From NCBI GenBank assembly GCA_019637095.1, contig JAHBWG010000002.1, positions 143,537-207,536 on the forward strand: 64,000 nt of DNA. The letters run 5' to 3'. Each line of letters opens with the position of its first letter. The first letter of the stretch is position 1. This document shows positions 1 through 8,721 of the stretch, one piece after another. The DNA is from Sandaracinaceae bacterium. Its GTDB lineage: Bacteria; Myxococcota_A; Polyangia; Polyangiales; Sandaracinaceae. The notes under the pieces were generated by a model. The model worked only from the letters and a program-made list of their open reading frames with translations. It ran no database searches and had not been told where the DNA came from. The position numbers and the translations under genes are program-made.

Positions 1-390
1 GAGGTACGCGCCCCAGCGCCAGACCGCGATCGCGACCCGGGTCGGGTTGTTCATCGCGCCGAGGCCCATCGCGCCGTCGCCGACGAAGAACAGCGGCCGC
101 AGGTAACACGAGTCGAGGCCGTTGACGCGCACGGTCTCGAGGCACGCGTCGCGGATCTGCTCGTGCGTGTAGGGCACCTCCATCGTCGCGATGTGGGCCG
201 AGTCGAAGAGGCGCCGGACGTGCTCGTCGAGGCGGAAGATCGCGCTGCGTCCGTCCTCGGTGCGGTAGCAGCGGATGCCCTCGAAGGCGCCGAGGCCGTA
301 GTGGAGGGTGTGCGTCAGGATGTGGACGTTCGCGTCCTCCCAGGCGACCAGCTCGCCATCCATCCAGATCTTCTCGACCTTGTCGACCAT
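1..390 (-). CDS. ilvE: Branched-chain amino acid aminotransferase, N-terminal part (cut by window edge)
   Basis: The 130 visible residues are the N-terminal part of a fold-type IV PLP aminotransferase that interconverts leucine, isoleucine or valine with their 2-oxo acids. The stretch [14 protein letters not shown] (about residues 29-42) and the later YLRPLFF are typical of the BCAT family; the PLP-binding lysine lies beyond the window. The start is the ATG at 390-388, preceded by a purine-rich GAGGAGGAG site, and the first residues [13 protein letters not shown] match the usual BCAT beginning. The gene is incomplete only because the window ends. It reads in the same direction as the two genes upstream of it but is separated from them by a hairpin repeat, so it is probably its own unit. 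Confidence 0.93.
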   Translation of the reverse strand, partial: MVDKVEKIWMDGELVAWEDANVHILTHTLHYGLGAFEGIRCYRTEDGRSAIFRLDEHVRRLFDSAHIATMEVPYTHEQIRDACLETVRVNGLDSCYLRPLFFVGDGAMGLGAMNNPTRVAIAVWRWGAYL

Positions 391-457
391 CCGAGCTCCT
401 CCTCGCGACCGACCCTAGCACACGCGCGCGAAGCGCCAGCCGCGCGATGCCAGGTGT

Positions 458-512
458 GGCCCCGGTGCGGCTTCGCCGCAGCGGGGGAGGGGTGCGAAGC
501 ACCCTCGGGAGA
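458..512 (-). repeat. 3'-end hairpin element, copy 1
   Basis: On the minus strand this starts directly after the stop codon of the receiver/DUF4388 gene. It holds two adjacent hairpins: one with arms AGGGGTGC (488-495) and GCACCCT (499-505) around a 3-base loop, and a second GC-rich dyad at 458-487 whose core arms are TGCGG and CCGCA. The same pair occurs after the FHA-GGDEF gene at 38038-38084. No T-run follows, so terminator function is an inference from position. Confidence 0.75.
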
Positions 513-3041
513 TCAGCGCCGCGCGATCGCGGCGAGCTCACGGTGCGCGTCGGCGTGGTCGGGCTCGAGGGCGAGGGCGCGCGCGTAGGCCTCGCGCGCC
601 TCGTCGAGGCGCCCTGCGGCGACGAGGAGGCGCGCGGTGAGCGCGTGCGCGTCCGCGAGCTCGGGCGCGCGCCGGCGGCCGCGCTCCGCGTCGAGCACGC
701 AGCGCTCGAGCAGGAGGGCGTCCTCGGGATCGGCGGCGTGGCGCGCCCACGCGAGGTGCACGGCGAAGTGGCCCTCTTCGGGGCACAGGCTCGCCGCCTC
801 CTCGAACGCCGCGATCGCCTGATCGAACTGCGCCTTCGCCAGCGCGCGCTGCCCGCGGCGGAAGCGCCGCTCGGCCTTGAGCAGACGCTCGACCCGCTCG
901 TCGAGCTCGCCGCTCGGTCGGGCGCGCAGCCCGGAGCCCGTCGCGTCGCGCTCCGGCGGCGCCTCGACCGCGGCGGAGGACGACGCGAGGGTGAGCTCCG
1001 CGCGCGCGGGAGGAGCCGGCGTCGGCTCGTCGTCGCGAGCCACCGCTTCGGGCGCGTCCGGCGCCTCCGGCGCGAGCGGCGCGCCGTTCGGGTCGGGCGC
1101 GCCGTGCGCGTCGGGCGCGGCTCGTCGTGCCGGCGCCTCGAGCGCGCGCGTGACGACGAGCCTCGCGGCGTCGTCCTCGGCCGTCGCGGGCGCGGCGGCG
1201 CGCAGCGCGTCGAGCTCGCGGGTCGCGGCGCGTGCGATCTCGCGCGCGCGGCGCGAGTCGGACGACGGCGCGGCGGGCGCGTGCGGGCGCGGTCCGACGG
1301 TCGTGGCGTCGAGCTCGCGCGCCGCCACCGGGGGCGTGGTGTCTCGCGCGCGCTCCATCTCCGGCGCGTCGGACGGCGGGCTCGCGCGGAAGCTCGGCGG
1401 GATCGCCGGGCTGTACGGTCGGGGCCGCGACGGTTCGGGGCGCGATCCCACGGTCGTCGCGTCGAGGTCGCGCTCCGCGGGTGGCGCCGGCCCATCATCG
1501 CGTGCGTGTGCGTCGACGCGGTGCGGCGCGACGCGGGTCCCGTCGGAGTCCGCGTCCTCGACACGCGCCGGCGGCGGCTCGGACGCGGCGGGGTCGAGCG
1601 GGATCGCGATCGCCGAGGACGAAGGCAGGGTCGGCGCCGCGGACGGAACGCTCGGCAGCGTCGCGGCGGGTCGCGCGCGCGCGCGGAGCGGCTCGGTCGA
1701 GAGCTCGAGCGCGTCGAGGCAGTGCATCGCGTAGAGGAGGATCGCGGCGCGCCCCGGGTCGCTGCTGCCCGCGAGCAGCTCGCCGATCGTCCGCGTGCCG
1801 TCCGCGCGCTGGATGACGGTCCGCAGGCCGCGCTCGTCCGCGAGCGGGAGGAACCGCACGAGCTTGCGCGCGCGCGGGATCGCGAACCGCTCCGCGCTCG
1901 CCTCGAGCGCCGCGCGCACTTCGCGCGGGTCCTGCGTCGCGGCGAGACCGCGATAGACGATCTCGGCGAGCCCGAGCTCGAGGTCGATCACGTCCGGCGG
2001 CGCGTCGCGGTCCGGCGCGAACCGGAACGTTCCGTCGCGCCACGCGAACAGCTCGAACAGCTTGAGCCGCATCTGGTGCGCGAGCGCCTCCGAGAGCTCG
2101 AGCGGCTGGATCGCCCCCATCTCGACGAGCACCTCGCCTTGTCGGCCCTCGCCCCGGCGCACCGCCTCGAGGGACTCGCGCAGCGCCACCGGCCCGATCT
2201 TCCGCATCCGGGCGAGCACCTGTCCGAGGCACTCGCCCAGGACGTTGCTCTCGACGTGGACGGGCACGCCCGCGCGGAAGTAGACGACCTTGGTCGGCTC
2301 GCTCCCCTCGGTCGTCTGTCGCCGGTCCGGCGGGTGGACGCACACGAGCGCGCCCGTCGCGCGGTGCTCCGCGGTCCAGTGCAGCACGCGCGCGAACGAC
2401 GTGTCGGCGAACCGCCCGCTCAGCGCCGCGACCTCGCCGTCGAACTCCTCGGCCAGCGCGCGGACCGCGCGACCCTCGACGCGACCGTCGGTGTCGCGCC
2501 ACTCCGACGAGGCGGAGACCGGCTCGTCCTGGGTCGAGTCCTCGTCCGTTCGCGCCTCCGACGGGGTCGCCTCGGGCGGCGCGGGGATCGATCCGCTCGA
2601 CGAGCGCCGCCGCTCGACCTCGAGCAGCGCGTGCTCGGTGGAGAGCACGCGCGTCTCGGCGGTGTGCGGCTCGACCGCGGCGGCGCGCGCGACGACCGCT
2701 CCCAGGGCCGCCAGATCCAGCGGCCCGACGAGCGCGGCGAACGCGTCCACCGACTCGCCGAGGGCGGCGAGCGGTCCGTCGTCGGGCTCGTGCGTCGCGG
2801 TCAGCACCACGCGCGCACGCCGCCCGCCCGGCATCCAGCGGATCGCCTCCGCGGTCGTCACGCCATCTCGCCCCTCGAGGTCGTAGTCCACGACCACGAC
2901 GTCGCTCGGCTCCTGGATGAAGCGGTCCATCGCGCGCTCGCCGCTCGTGACCGCGCGCACGTCGAGTCCGAGCGCGGCGAGCGCGGCGACGACGCGCGCG
3001 CTGGCCTCGGGGTCCGCGAGCACGACGAGCACACGCGTCAC
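513..3041 (-). CDS. Degenerate receiver + DUF4388 + TPR regulatory protein
   Basis: An 842-residue cytoplasmic protein. Residues 1-115 form a receiver-like domain in which Asp52 (VVVDYD) remains but the N-terminal acidic pair is a single Asp (VLADPEAS) and the switch lysine is replaced (LVGPLDL instead of the usual KP), so phosphorylation is doubtful. A DUF4388 (PatA N-terminus-like) region follows at about 190-350 (ALSGRFADTSFARVLHW), then a long Ser/Thr/Pro/Ala-rich linker and C-terminal TPR-like helices (about 740-842). The GTG start at 3041 lies 8 nt after GGAGGAG and overlaps the glnE stop by four bases, implying translational coupling to glnE. DUF4388 proteins are frequent in myxobacteria and often relay motility or developmental signals; the job of this one is unknown. 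Confidence 0.85.
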   Translation of the reverse strand: MTRVLVVLADPEASARVVAALAALGLDVRAVTSGERAMDRFIQEPSDVVVVDYDLEGRDGVTTAEAIRWMPGGRRARVVLTATHEPDDGPLAALGESVDAFAALVGPLDLAALGAVVARAAAVEPHTAETRVLSTEHALLEVERRRSSSGSIPAPPEATPSEARTDEDSTQDEPVSASSEWRDTDGRVEGRAVRALAEEFDGEVAALSGRFADTSFARVLHWTAEHRATGALVCVHPPDRRQTTEGSEPTKVVYFRAGVPVHVESNVLGECLGQVLARMRKIGPVALRESLEAVRRGEGRQGEVLVEMGAIQPLELSEALAHQMRLKLFELFAWRDGTFRFAPDRDAPPDVIDLELGLAEIVYRGLAATQDPREVRAALEASAERFAIPRARKLVRFLPLADERGLRTVIQRADGTRTIGELLAGSSDPGRAAILLYAMHCLDALELSTEPLRARARPAATLPSVPSAAPTLPSSSAIAIPLDPAASEPPPARVEDADSDGTRVAPHRVDAHARDDGPAPPAERDLDATTVGSRPEPSRPRPYSPAIPPSFRASPPSDAPEMERARDTTPPVAARELDATTVGPRPHAPAAPSSDSRRAREIARAATRELDALRAAAPATAEDDAARLVVTRALEAPARRAAPDAHGAPDPNGAPLAPEAPDAPEAVARDDEPTPAPPARAELTLASSSAAVEAPPERDATGSGLRARPSGELDERVERLLKAERRFRRGQRALAKAQFDQAIAAFEEAASLCPEEGHFAVHLAWARHAADPEDALLLERCVLDAERGRRRAPELADAHALTARLLVAAGRLDEAREAYARALALEPDHADAHRELAAIARR

Positions 3042-5842
3042 GGCGCGCGCTCCTCCCATGGGGCCGGCGCGTCGACGGGCGCGACGTGCTCTTCGAAGAG
3101 CGCGCGCGCGCTCTGGGCGCGGGTGCGGTAGCTCTGCGTGAGGGCCTCGGCGCGACGCATTCCGTCGCGCGCGTGGATCGACAGCATGCGGGCCACGTGC
3201 GAGCCGCTCCGCCCGTCGGGCTCGAGCGTCGGCTCCCGGTGCTCGTCGTACAGCTTGAGCGCCAGCTCGACGTCGCGCAGGAGCGCGTGGCTCGAGCGCA
3301 GGGCGTCCGCCTCGTGGGCGCGGAGGTGGCCGTGCGCGGCGAGCGCCTCGATCGCCTCGGCGGTGCTCGGCGTGCGCACGCCGAGGTCGTGTCCATGCCG
3401 CATCTGAAGCCACTGGACGAGGAGCTCGACGTCGGTGAGGCCCCCGTATCCGAGCTTCGGATGGTATCGGGTGGCCGTCTCGCCGGCCAGCTCGCGCTGC
3501 ATGCGCCCGCGGATGCGCGCGAGCTCGTCGGGGGGCGTCGGCCCCTCGAGGTAAGCCAGGCGGGTGAAGCGTCGCGCGACCTCCTCGCCAGCCATCGGAT
3601 CGCCCGCGACCGGCCGCGCGCGGATCAGCGCCTGGCGCTCCCACGCGGCCGCCTCGCCGGCGTGGTAGTGGTCGAACGCGGAGAACGAGACGACCAGCGT
3701 CCCGCGGCTCCCGCTCGGGCGTAGGCGGGTGTCGGTCTCGTAGCCGGGTCCCTCGGCGTCTCGCTGCCGCAAGAGGAGCATCGTCCGCTGCGCGATGCGC
3801 GTGAACAGCTCCGCGTGCGTCACGCCCCGGTCCGTCTCCCCGTCGCGGTCGTAGAGGAACACGAGGTCGAGATCGCCACCGAAGCCGAGCTCGCGCCCGC
3901 CGAGCTTGCCCATCGCCACGACGACGAGCGACGCGCCGGCGGGCGCGCCCCAGCGCGCGCACGCCCAGGCGCGCGCGGCGGCGAGCGCGGCGCGGATCTG
4001 CGCCTCGGCGAGGGTGCTGAGCCGGTCGGTGGCGAGCGCGCGGTCCGCCTCGCGCGCGACGTACGCGAGCCCGACTTCGAGCGTGAACGTGCGCTTGAGG
4101 CGGCGCAGCTCGCGCACGACGAGCTCCTCGTCGGGGGGCGCGTCGAAGGGCCCCGCGTGCGGAGCGTGCGCCGCCTCGATCGCCTCGCGCGTCGGCGTCT
4201 CGCTCGAGAGCAGGAGGTCGAGGTCCTCGGGGTGGCCCACGAGCGCGGCCGAGAGCGTCCCGCTCGCGCCGAAGAGCCCGATGAGCCGTCGCATCACGCG
4301 TGGCCGCTCGAGCAAGAGCCGCCCGTACGCGGCGGCGTTGCCGAGGCGGGCGAAGAAGTCCGCGAGCGAGCGCAGCGCGGCGTCGGGATCCGCCGCCCCG
4401 CCGACCTCCGCGAAGAGCGCCCGCCCGAGCTCGGGCGCGGTCTCCCGAGACACGGGTCCGAACGGGCCGTCCGCGCGCCGCGCCATGCGCGAGAGGTGCG
4501 TCGCCGACTCGTGCGCGTCGTTCACGTCGAGCAGCGCGGCGAGCGGCTCGGCGAGCACGTCGGGATCGGCGCCGGACGCGACGGCGTCGAGGAGCCCCTC
4601 CGCGGCGCCGGGGTCCGGCTCGTGCTCCGGCAGGACGGAGTCGAAGAGCGCCGCGACGTCGCGCTGCGCACGCTCGAGCGCGCGGCGGAGCTCGTCCGCG
4701 CTCGCGTGGCCGAGGCTCCACGCGATGCGCTCGAGCGCCTCGGGCTCCGCCGGCAGGGTGTGGGTCTGGTAGCCGCACCACACGTGGATGCGATGCTCGA
4801 CCCGCCGGAGCAGCGCCCACGCGTGCGCGAGCGTCTCCGCCTCGCGGTCGGTCACGAGCCCGGCCGCGGCGAGGCGCCGCAACCCCTCGAGGGTCCCCGG
4901 GACGCGCAGCGCAGGATCGCGCCCACCCCAGACGAGCTGCAGCGTCTGGACGAAGAACTCCGCCTCGCGGATCCCGCCGCGCCCGAGCTTCACGTCGCGC
5001 GTCTCGTCGGCGCTGAGCTCGCGCCGCGAGCGACGCAACATTTCTTGCATCGAATAGGCAATGGTCGGATCGGGGTCGCGTCGGAACACGAAGGGACGCA
5101 GCGCCTCGAGGAGCGCCTCGCCGAAGGCGAGGTCGCCCGCGACCGGCCGCGCGCGCAACAGGGCCGCGCGCTCCCACGGGCGGCCCCACGACTCGTAGTA
5201 GCGCTCGGCGCTCGCGAGCGAGTTCACGAGCGGGCCGCGCGAGCCCTCGGGCCGCAGGCGCAGGTCGACCCGGAAGCAGAACCCGTCCTCGGTCACCTCG
5301 CTCAGCGCGGAGGCGGCGCGGCGCACGACGCGCGAGTAGAGCTCGTGCACCGAGAGCGAGGGATCCCCCTCGACCGCGTCGTCGTCGGTCTCGTAGAAGA
5401 AGACGAGGTCCACGTCGCTGCCGAGGTTGAGCTCGAGGCCTCCGAGCTTGCCCATCCCCAGGACGGTGAGCGGGACCGCCGAGCGGCCGCGGAGCTCGGC
5501 CTCCCGGGCGCGGGCGCCCTCGAGGGCGGCGTCGATCACGACGGAGGCCAGGTGGGCCATCTCCGCCGAGGTCTCCTCGACGTCGGCGAGGCGCAGGACC
5601 TCCCGCAGCGCGATGCGGACCACGCCTCGGTGGCGGAAGCGCCGCAGCGAGCGCCGGTGGGCCGGCGAGTCCGTCGGTACGAGCGTCGCGGCCAGCTCGG
5701 CTGCCAGCGTATCCCGATCCGCGCCGAGCTCGAGCGGTCGGGCGAGCACGTCGTCGAGCAGGGCGGGGTCCGCGCGGGCGAGCCCGAGCAGCCCGCGCGC
5801 GTGCTCGATCAGCGCCTTCTCCGCCTTGTCCTTCGAGATCAT
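3038..5842 (-). CDS. glnE: Bifunctional glutamine synthetase adenylyltransferase/deadenylase
   Basis: GlnE sets glutamine synthetase activity by adding AMP to, or removing AMP from, a tyrosine of GlnA according to nitrogen status. The 934-residue length fits the family. Two nucleotidyltransferase modules are visible: GMGKLGGLELNLGSDVDLVF at about 129-148 and MGKLGGRELGFGGDLDLVF near 640-660, each with the DxD metal-binding pair. The ATG at 5842 is the first start after a divergent spacer shared with yajC. The 3' end overlaps the next gene's GTG by four bases. No glnB or glnA lies in the window. The identity is secure; the unusual point is its coupled partner, a receiver/DUF4388 protein. Confidence 0.96.
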   Translation of the reverse strand: MISKDKAEKALIEHARGLLGLARADPALLDDVLARPLELGADRDTLAAELAATLVPTDSPAHRRSLRRFRHRGVVRIALREVLRLADVEETSAEMAHLASVVIDAALEGARAREAELRGRSAVPLTVLGMGKLGGLELNLGSDVDLVFFYETDDDAVEGDPSLSVHELYSRVVRRAASALSEVTEDGFCFRVDLRLRPEGSRGPLVNSLASAERYYESWGRPWERAALLRARPVAGDLAFGEALLEALRPFVFRRDPDPTIAYSMQEMLRRSRRELSADETRDVKLGRGGIREAEFFVQTLQLVWGGRDPALRVPGTLEGLRRLAAAGLVTDREAETLAHAWALLRRVEHRIHVWCGYQTHTLPAEPEALERIAWSLGHASADELRRALERAQRDVAALFDSVLPEHEPDPGAAEGLLDAVASGADPDVLAEPLAALLDVNDAHESATHLSRMARRADGPFGPVSRETAPELGRALFAEVGGAADPDAALRSLADFFARLGNAAAYGRLLLERPRVMRRLIGLFGASGTLSAALVGHPEDLDLLLSSETPTREAIEAAHAPHAGPFDAPPDEELVVRELRRLKRTFTLEVGLAYVAREADRALATDRLSTLAEAQIRAALAAARAWACARWGAPAGASLVVVAMGKLGGRELGFGGDLDLVFLYDRDGETDRGVTHAELFTRIAQRTMLLLRQRDAEGPGYETDTRLRPSGSRGTLVVSFSAFDHYHAGEAAAWERQALIRARPVAGDPMAGEEVARRFTRLAYLEGPTPPDELARIRGRMQRELAGETATRYHPKLGYGGLTDVELLVQWLQMRHGHDLGVRTPSTAEAIEALAAHGHLRAHEADALRSSHALLRDVELALKLYDEHREPTLEPDGRSGSHVARMLSIHARDGMRRAEALTQSYRTRAQSARALFEEHVAPVDAPAPWEERAP

Positions 5843-5869
5843 TTGGGAATTCGTCTTTCGCTCCGCCGG

Positions 5870-5898
5870 TTGACGCTCCTCCGACCGTAGAGTACAAC
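5870..5898 (+). promoter_or_regulatory. Sigma-70-type promoter for yajC-secD-secF
   Basis: TTGACG (5870-5875), a 17-base spacer and TACAAC (5893-5898) form a near-consensus promoter in the spacer between divergent glnE and yajC. The expected start near 5905 leaves a leader of about 110 nt before yajC. Confidence 0.65.
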
Positions 5899-5963
5899 CC
5901 CGCGGCCCTGCCGGATGGGGCGGCGTTCACGCCCCTGGAATAGAGCCGGCCGAACGAGGGTAC

Positions 5964-5988
5964 GGGCGAGCACCGTCAGGGCTCGCCC
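5964..5988 (+). promoter_or_regulatory. Leader hairpin ahead of yajC
   Basis: Arms GGGCGAGC (5964-5971) and GCTCGCCC (5981-5988) pair perfectly around a 9-base loop, 30 bases before the yajC GTG. It lies inside the predicted untranslated leader. No T-run follows; a role in mRNA stability or attenuation is a guess. Confidence 0.45.
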
Positions 5989-6017
5989 GAGCGGTCTGTG
6001 CGAGACGGGTAGACTAC

Positions 6018-6509
6018 GTGCACACGGTTTTCCTCGAGCTCCTGTGGTGGCTCCAACACCCTGGGTCCGGCAGCGGCGGCGGCAGCGGAGGCGGTGGCGG
6101 AGCCGCCGACGCGGCGGCGGGCGGCGGCTACAGCTGCGCCATGCAGGGCGGGCTGATGCTCGTCATGCTGGTGGTCTTCTACTTCTTCCTGATCCGGCCC
6201 GAGCAGAAGCGGCGCAAGGAGCAGGAGGAGATGCTCAACTCGATCCGGAAGGGGTCGAAGGTGCGGACCGCCGGGGGAATCCTCGGCGAGGTCGTCTCCA
6301 TCCAGGACGGCGAGGTGATCCTGCAGATCGCCAAGGGCGTCCGGGTGAACATCCTCCGCGCCAACATCTCGACGGTCGAGTCGGACAAGTCGTCGGACGC
6401 GAAGTCGTCGGACGCGAAGTCGTCGGACGCGAAGTCGTCGGACGCGAAGTCGTCGGACGCCGGCAAGGACGCCGGCAAGGACGGCGACGACGCGAAGGAA
6501 GGTGCCTGA
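6018..6509 (+). CDS. yajC: Preprotein translocase accessory subunit YajC
   Basis: A 163-residue inner-membrane protein of the SecDF-YajC complex, which assists Sec-dependent export. After a Gly/Ser-rich N-terminal stretch, one membrane segment (about residues 44-59, LMLVMLVVFYFFLIRP) is followed by the conserved RPEQKRRKEQEEML helix and the small basic domain (VRTAGGILGEVVSIQDGEV). The start is a GTG. It is first in the yajC-secD-secF operon, with secD beginning 3 nt after its stop. The C-terminal tail is odd: five tandem KSSDA units followed by GKDAGKDG, a hydrophilic extension beyond the usual YajC end. Confidence 0.93.
   Translation: MHTVFLELLWWLQHPGSGSGGGSGGGGGAADAAAGGGYSCAMQGGLMLVMLVVFYFFLIRPEQKRRKEQEEMLNSIRKGSKVRTAGGILGEVVSIQDGEVILQIAKGVRVNILRANISTVESDKSSDAKSSDAKSSDAKSSDAKSSDAGKDAGKDGDDAKEGA
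6387..6461 (+). repeat. Five tandem 15-bp units inside yajC
   Basis: Five copies of a 15-base unit encode KSSDA five times; the copies are identical except for the last base of the fifth. Such identity at the DNA level suggests recent slippage expansion and possible length variation between strains without a frame change. Confidence 0.9.
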
Positions 6510-6512
6510 GCC

Positions 6513-8717
6513 ATGGATCGAGGCTGGTATCTCCGCCTGGGCGTAGTGGTCGCGGCGATCCTCGGCGCGCTGTTCCTCCTCCTCCAGACCGGGCATCGCG
6601 CCGGCTGGTTCGGTGACCACGAGGCGGTCACCGCCGCGATCCGCGAGGACCGCGTCGGCGAGCTCGGCGGCGTCGACTCGTTCTTCGCGTGGCTGGTGAG
6701 GAAGGTGGACCGGCAGATCACGCCGGGCCTGGACATCCAGGGCGGCCTGCGCCTGATGTACACGGTCGACATGGACGCGGCGATCGAAGATCGCCAACGC
6801 GCCCGCGCGCAGCAGCTCCTGCGTCGGCTCGGTGAGCGGCTCGACATCATCGCCGAGGGCGAGGCCCCCGACGAGGCCGAGCTCGAGCGCATCCGCGCGC
6901 GCGTCCAGGCGCAGATCGGCGACACCGACTCGCGCCTCGTGGTGCTGAACTTCCTGAGCGCGGACACGGCGCAGGCCGACATGGGGCAGGTCGACCACGA
7001 CCTGATCTCGCGCTTCGGCGACCTCGCCGAGGTGAGCCGCGCCGAGCAAGCGTCGGAGCTCGCGGCGGGGAGCGCCTCGGCCGGCTCGCGAGAGTCGCTC
7101 ACGGGCGCCGGCTTCGAGCCGAACGCGTTCGGGGGCCTCTTGCTCGAGGTCGTGTCGGGGGCGGCGCAAGGGCAGCGCCGCCTCATCCGCAGCAACAACG
7201 CGACGACCATCCGCCTCGCCGCGCCGCTCGAGCAGGCCGTCGCTCCGGGGGACCGCTTCCGCGTCCTGCGGCCGCCGCACGTGCGCCTGCGCCTGCAGGA
7301 AGAGAGCATCGAGGAGCTCCGCACGGTCGCGGTGAACCAGGCGCAGGAGACGATCAAGAGCCGCATCGCGGAGCTCGGGATCTCGGAGGCGAACGTCCGC
7401 TCGCGCGACATCGACATCAACGTCGAGGTCCCCGGCGCCGACGAGTCGCGCTTCCAGCAGATCCGCGACATCATCAGCCAGACGGCCCGCCTCGAGTTCA
7501 AGATCTGCGACGACGGCAACTCGTTCATCGCGGATCTTCCGGCGCGGGACCTGCCCGACGGCGTCCAGCGCCAGGCCTCGCCCGGCGTGCAGGCGGGCGA
7601 GGGCCGCACCGTCACGGACAACTACCTCTTCGTCGACAGCGCCGGCCCGTGCCCCGAGGGGGTGACGCCGCCCGACGGCGAGACGCAGTGCACCGCGCGT
7701 CAGCGCCTGCTCGGGTTCGTCCGGCAGCTCCACGCGGAGGGCCGCGTGCCGGACGGTCGCCAGCTCGCGCTCGGCCGCATGCCGGTCGACATGGGCGACG
7801 CGGCGGACGCCGTCGGCTGGCGCACGTACCTGCTCTACGACCAGCCGCCCAACGGCTCCGACGCCGTCGGCGGTGAGCACCTCGAGGACGCCTCGGTCGG
7901 CACCGACCCGCAGTCGCAGCAGCCCGTCGTGCTCTTCTCCATGAAGACCGAGGGGGCGCGGCTCATGGCCGAGCTCACGCAAGGCAACTTGCAGCGCCGC
8001 ATGGCCGTCGTGCTCGACGACGAGGTCAAGAGCGCGCCGGTCATCCAGAGCCGCATCGGCCAGAACGGTCAGATCACGCTCGGCAGCTTCCGTGACTTCC
8101 AGGCCATCCAGCGCGAGGCGCGCGATCTCGTGATCGTGCTGCGCGCCGGCGCGCTGCCGGCCCCGATCATCGCCCAGAACGAGCAGCTCATCGGCCCGAC
8201 GCTCGGCCAGGACTCGGTCCAGCGCGGCGCGATGGGCGCGCTCATCGGCATCGCGCTCGTGCTGCTCTTCATGGCGATCTACTACGAGGTCGCGGGCCTC
8301 GTCGCCGACGCGATGGTGCTGCTCAACCTGCTGTTGATGATGGCGATCATGGCCTTCTTCAACAACGACCTGACGCTGCCCGGCATCGCGGGGATCGCGC
8401 TCACGGTCGGCATGGCGGTCGACGCGAACGTGCTGATCACCGAGCGCATCCGCGAGGAGCTGCGCATGGGCAAGAGCGCGCGCGCGGCGGTCGATCAGGG
8501 CTTCGGTCGCGCCTTCTGGAGCATCTTCGACAGCCAGCTCACGACGTTCATCGCCGGCGTCGTGCTCTTCCAGTACGGCAGCCCGGAGATCCAGGGCTTC
8601 GCCAAGACGCTGATGATCGGCATCGCGACGTCGCTGTTCACGGGCGTGTTCTGCTCGCGGGTCATGTTCGACTGGATCGTTCGCGGCCTCCGCGTGAGCC
8701 GCCTGCGGGTCGGGTGA
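6513..8717 (+). CDS. secD: Protein translocase subunit SecD
   Basis: SecD works with SecF to use the proton motive force in the late stages of Sec export. The 734-residue protein has a first membrane helix (about 7-26), the periplasmic P1 start GLDIQGGLRLMYTVDM, and the C-terminal six-helix part with the family signature LTVGMAVDANVLITERIREE near 630-650. It is about 120 residues longer than E. coli SecD (615). Extra material lies in P1, including a beta-rich segment at about residues 205-255 containing GAAQGQRRLIRSNNATTIRL. Start ATG 3 nt after yajC; secF follows after 4 nt. Confidence 0.95.
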   Translation: MDRGWYLRLGVVVAAILGALFLLLQTGHRAGWFGDHEAVTAAIREDRVGELGGVDSFFAWLVRKVDRQITPGLDIQGGLRLMYTVDMDAAIEDRQRARAQQLLRRLGERLDIIAEGEAPDEAELERIRARVQAQIGDTDSRLVVLNFLSADTAQADMGQVDHDLISRFGDLAEVSRAEQASELAAGSASAGSRESLTGAGFEPNAFGGLLLEVVSGAAQGQRRLIRSNNATTIRLAAPLEQAVAPGDRFRVLRPPHVRLRLQEESIEELRTVAVNQAQETIKSRIAELGISEANVRSRDIDINVEVPGADESRFQQIRDIISQTARLEFKICDDGNSFIADLPARDLPDGVQRQASPGVQAGEGRTVTDNYLFVDSAGPCPEGVTPPDGETQCTARQRLLGFVRQLHAEGRVPDGRQLALGRMPVDMGDAADAVGWRTYLLYDQPPNGSDAVGGEHLEDASVGTDPQSQQPVVLFSMKTEGARLMAELTQGNLQRRMAVVLDDEVKSAPVIQSRIGQNGQITLGSFRDFQAIQREARDLVIVLRAGALPAPIIAQNEQLIGPTLGQDSVQRGAMGALIGIALVLLFMAIYYEVAGLVADAMVLLNLLLMMAIMAFFNNDLTLPGIAGIALTVGMAVDANVLITERIREELRMGKSARAAVDQGFGRAFWSIFDSQLTTFIAGVVLFQYGSPEIQGFAKTLMIGIATSLFTGVFCSRVMFDWIVRGLRVSRLRVG

Positions 8718-8721
8718 AGTC

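Noticed and set aside
447..3131. Long open frame on the plus strand over the receiver/DUF4388 gene
   Set aside because: Arg/Ala-rich shadow of a high-GC gene on the other strand; no start context or family motif.
513..5930. One 1805-residue minus-strand protein across two genes
   Set aside because: The upstream part of that frame is out of frame to glnE and meaningless; the real gene starts at GTG 3041.
6387..6461. Mobile or CRISPR-like tandem repeats
   Set aside because: The repeats are in frame coding DNA for KSSDA units within yajC.
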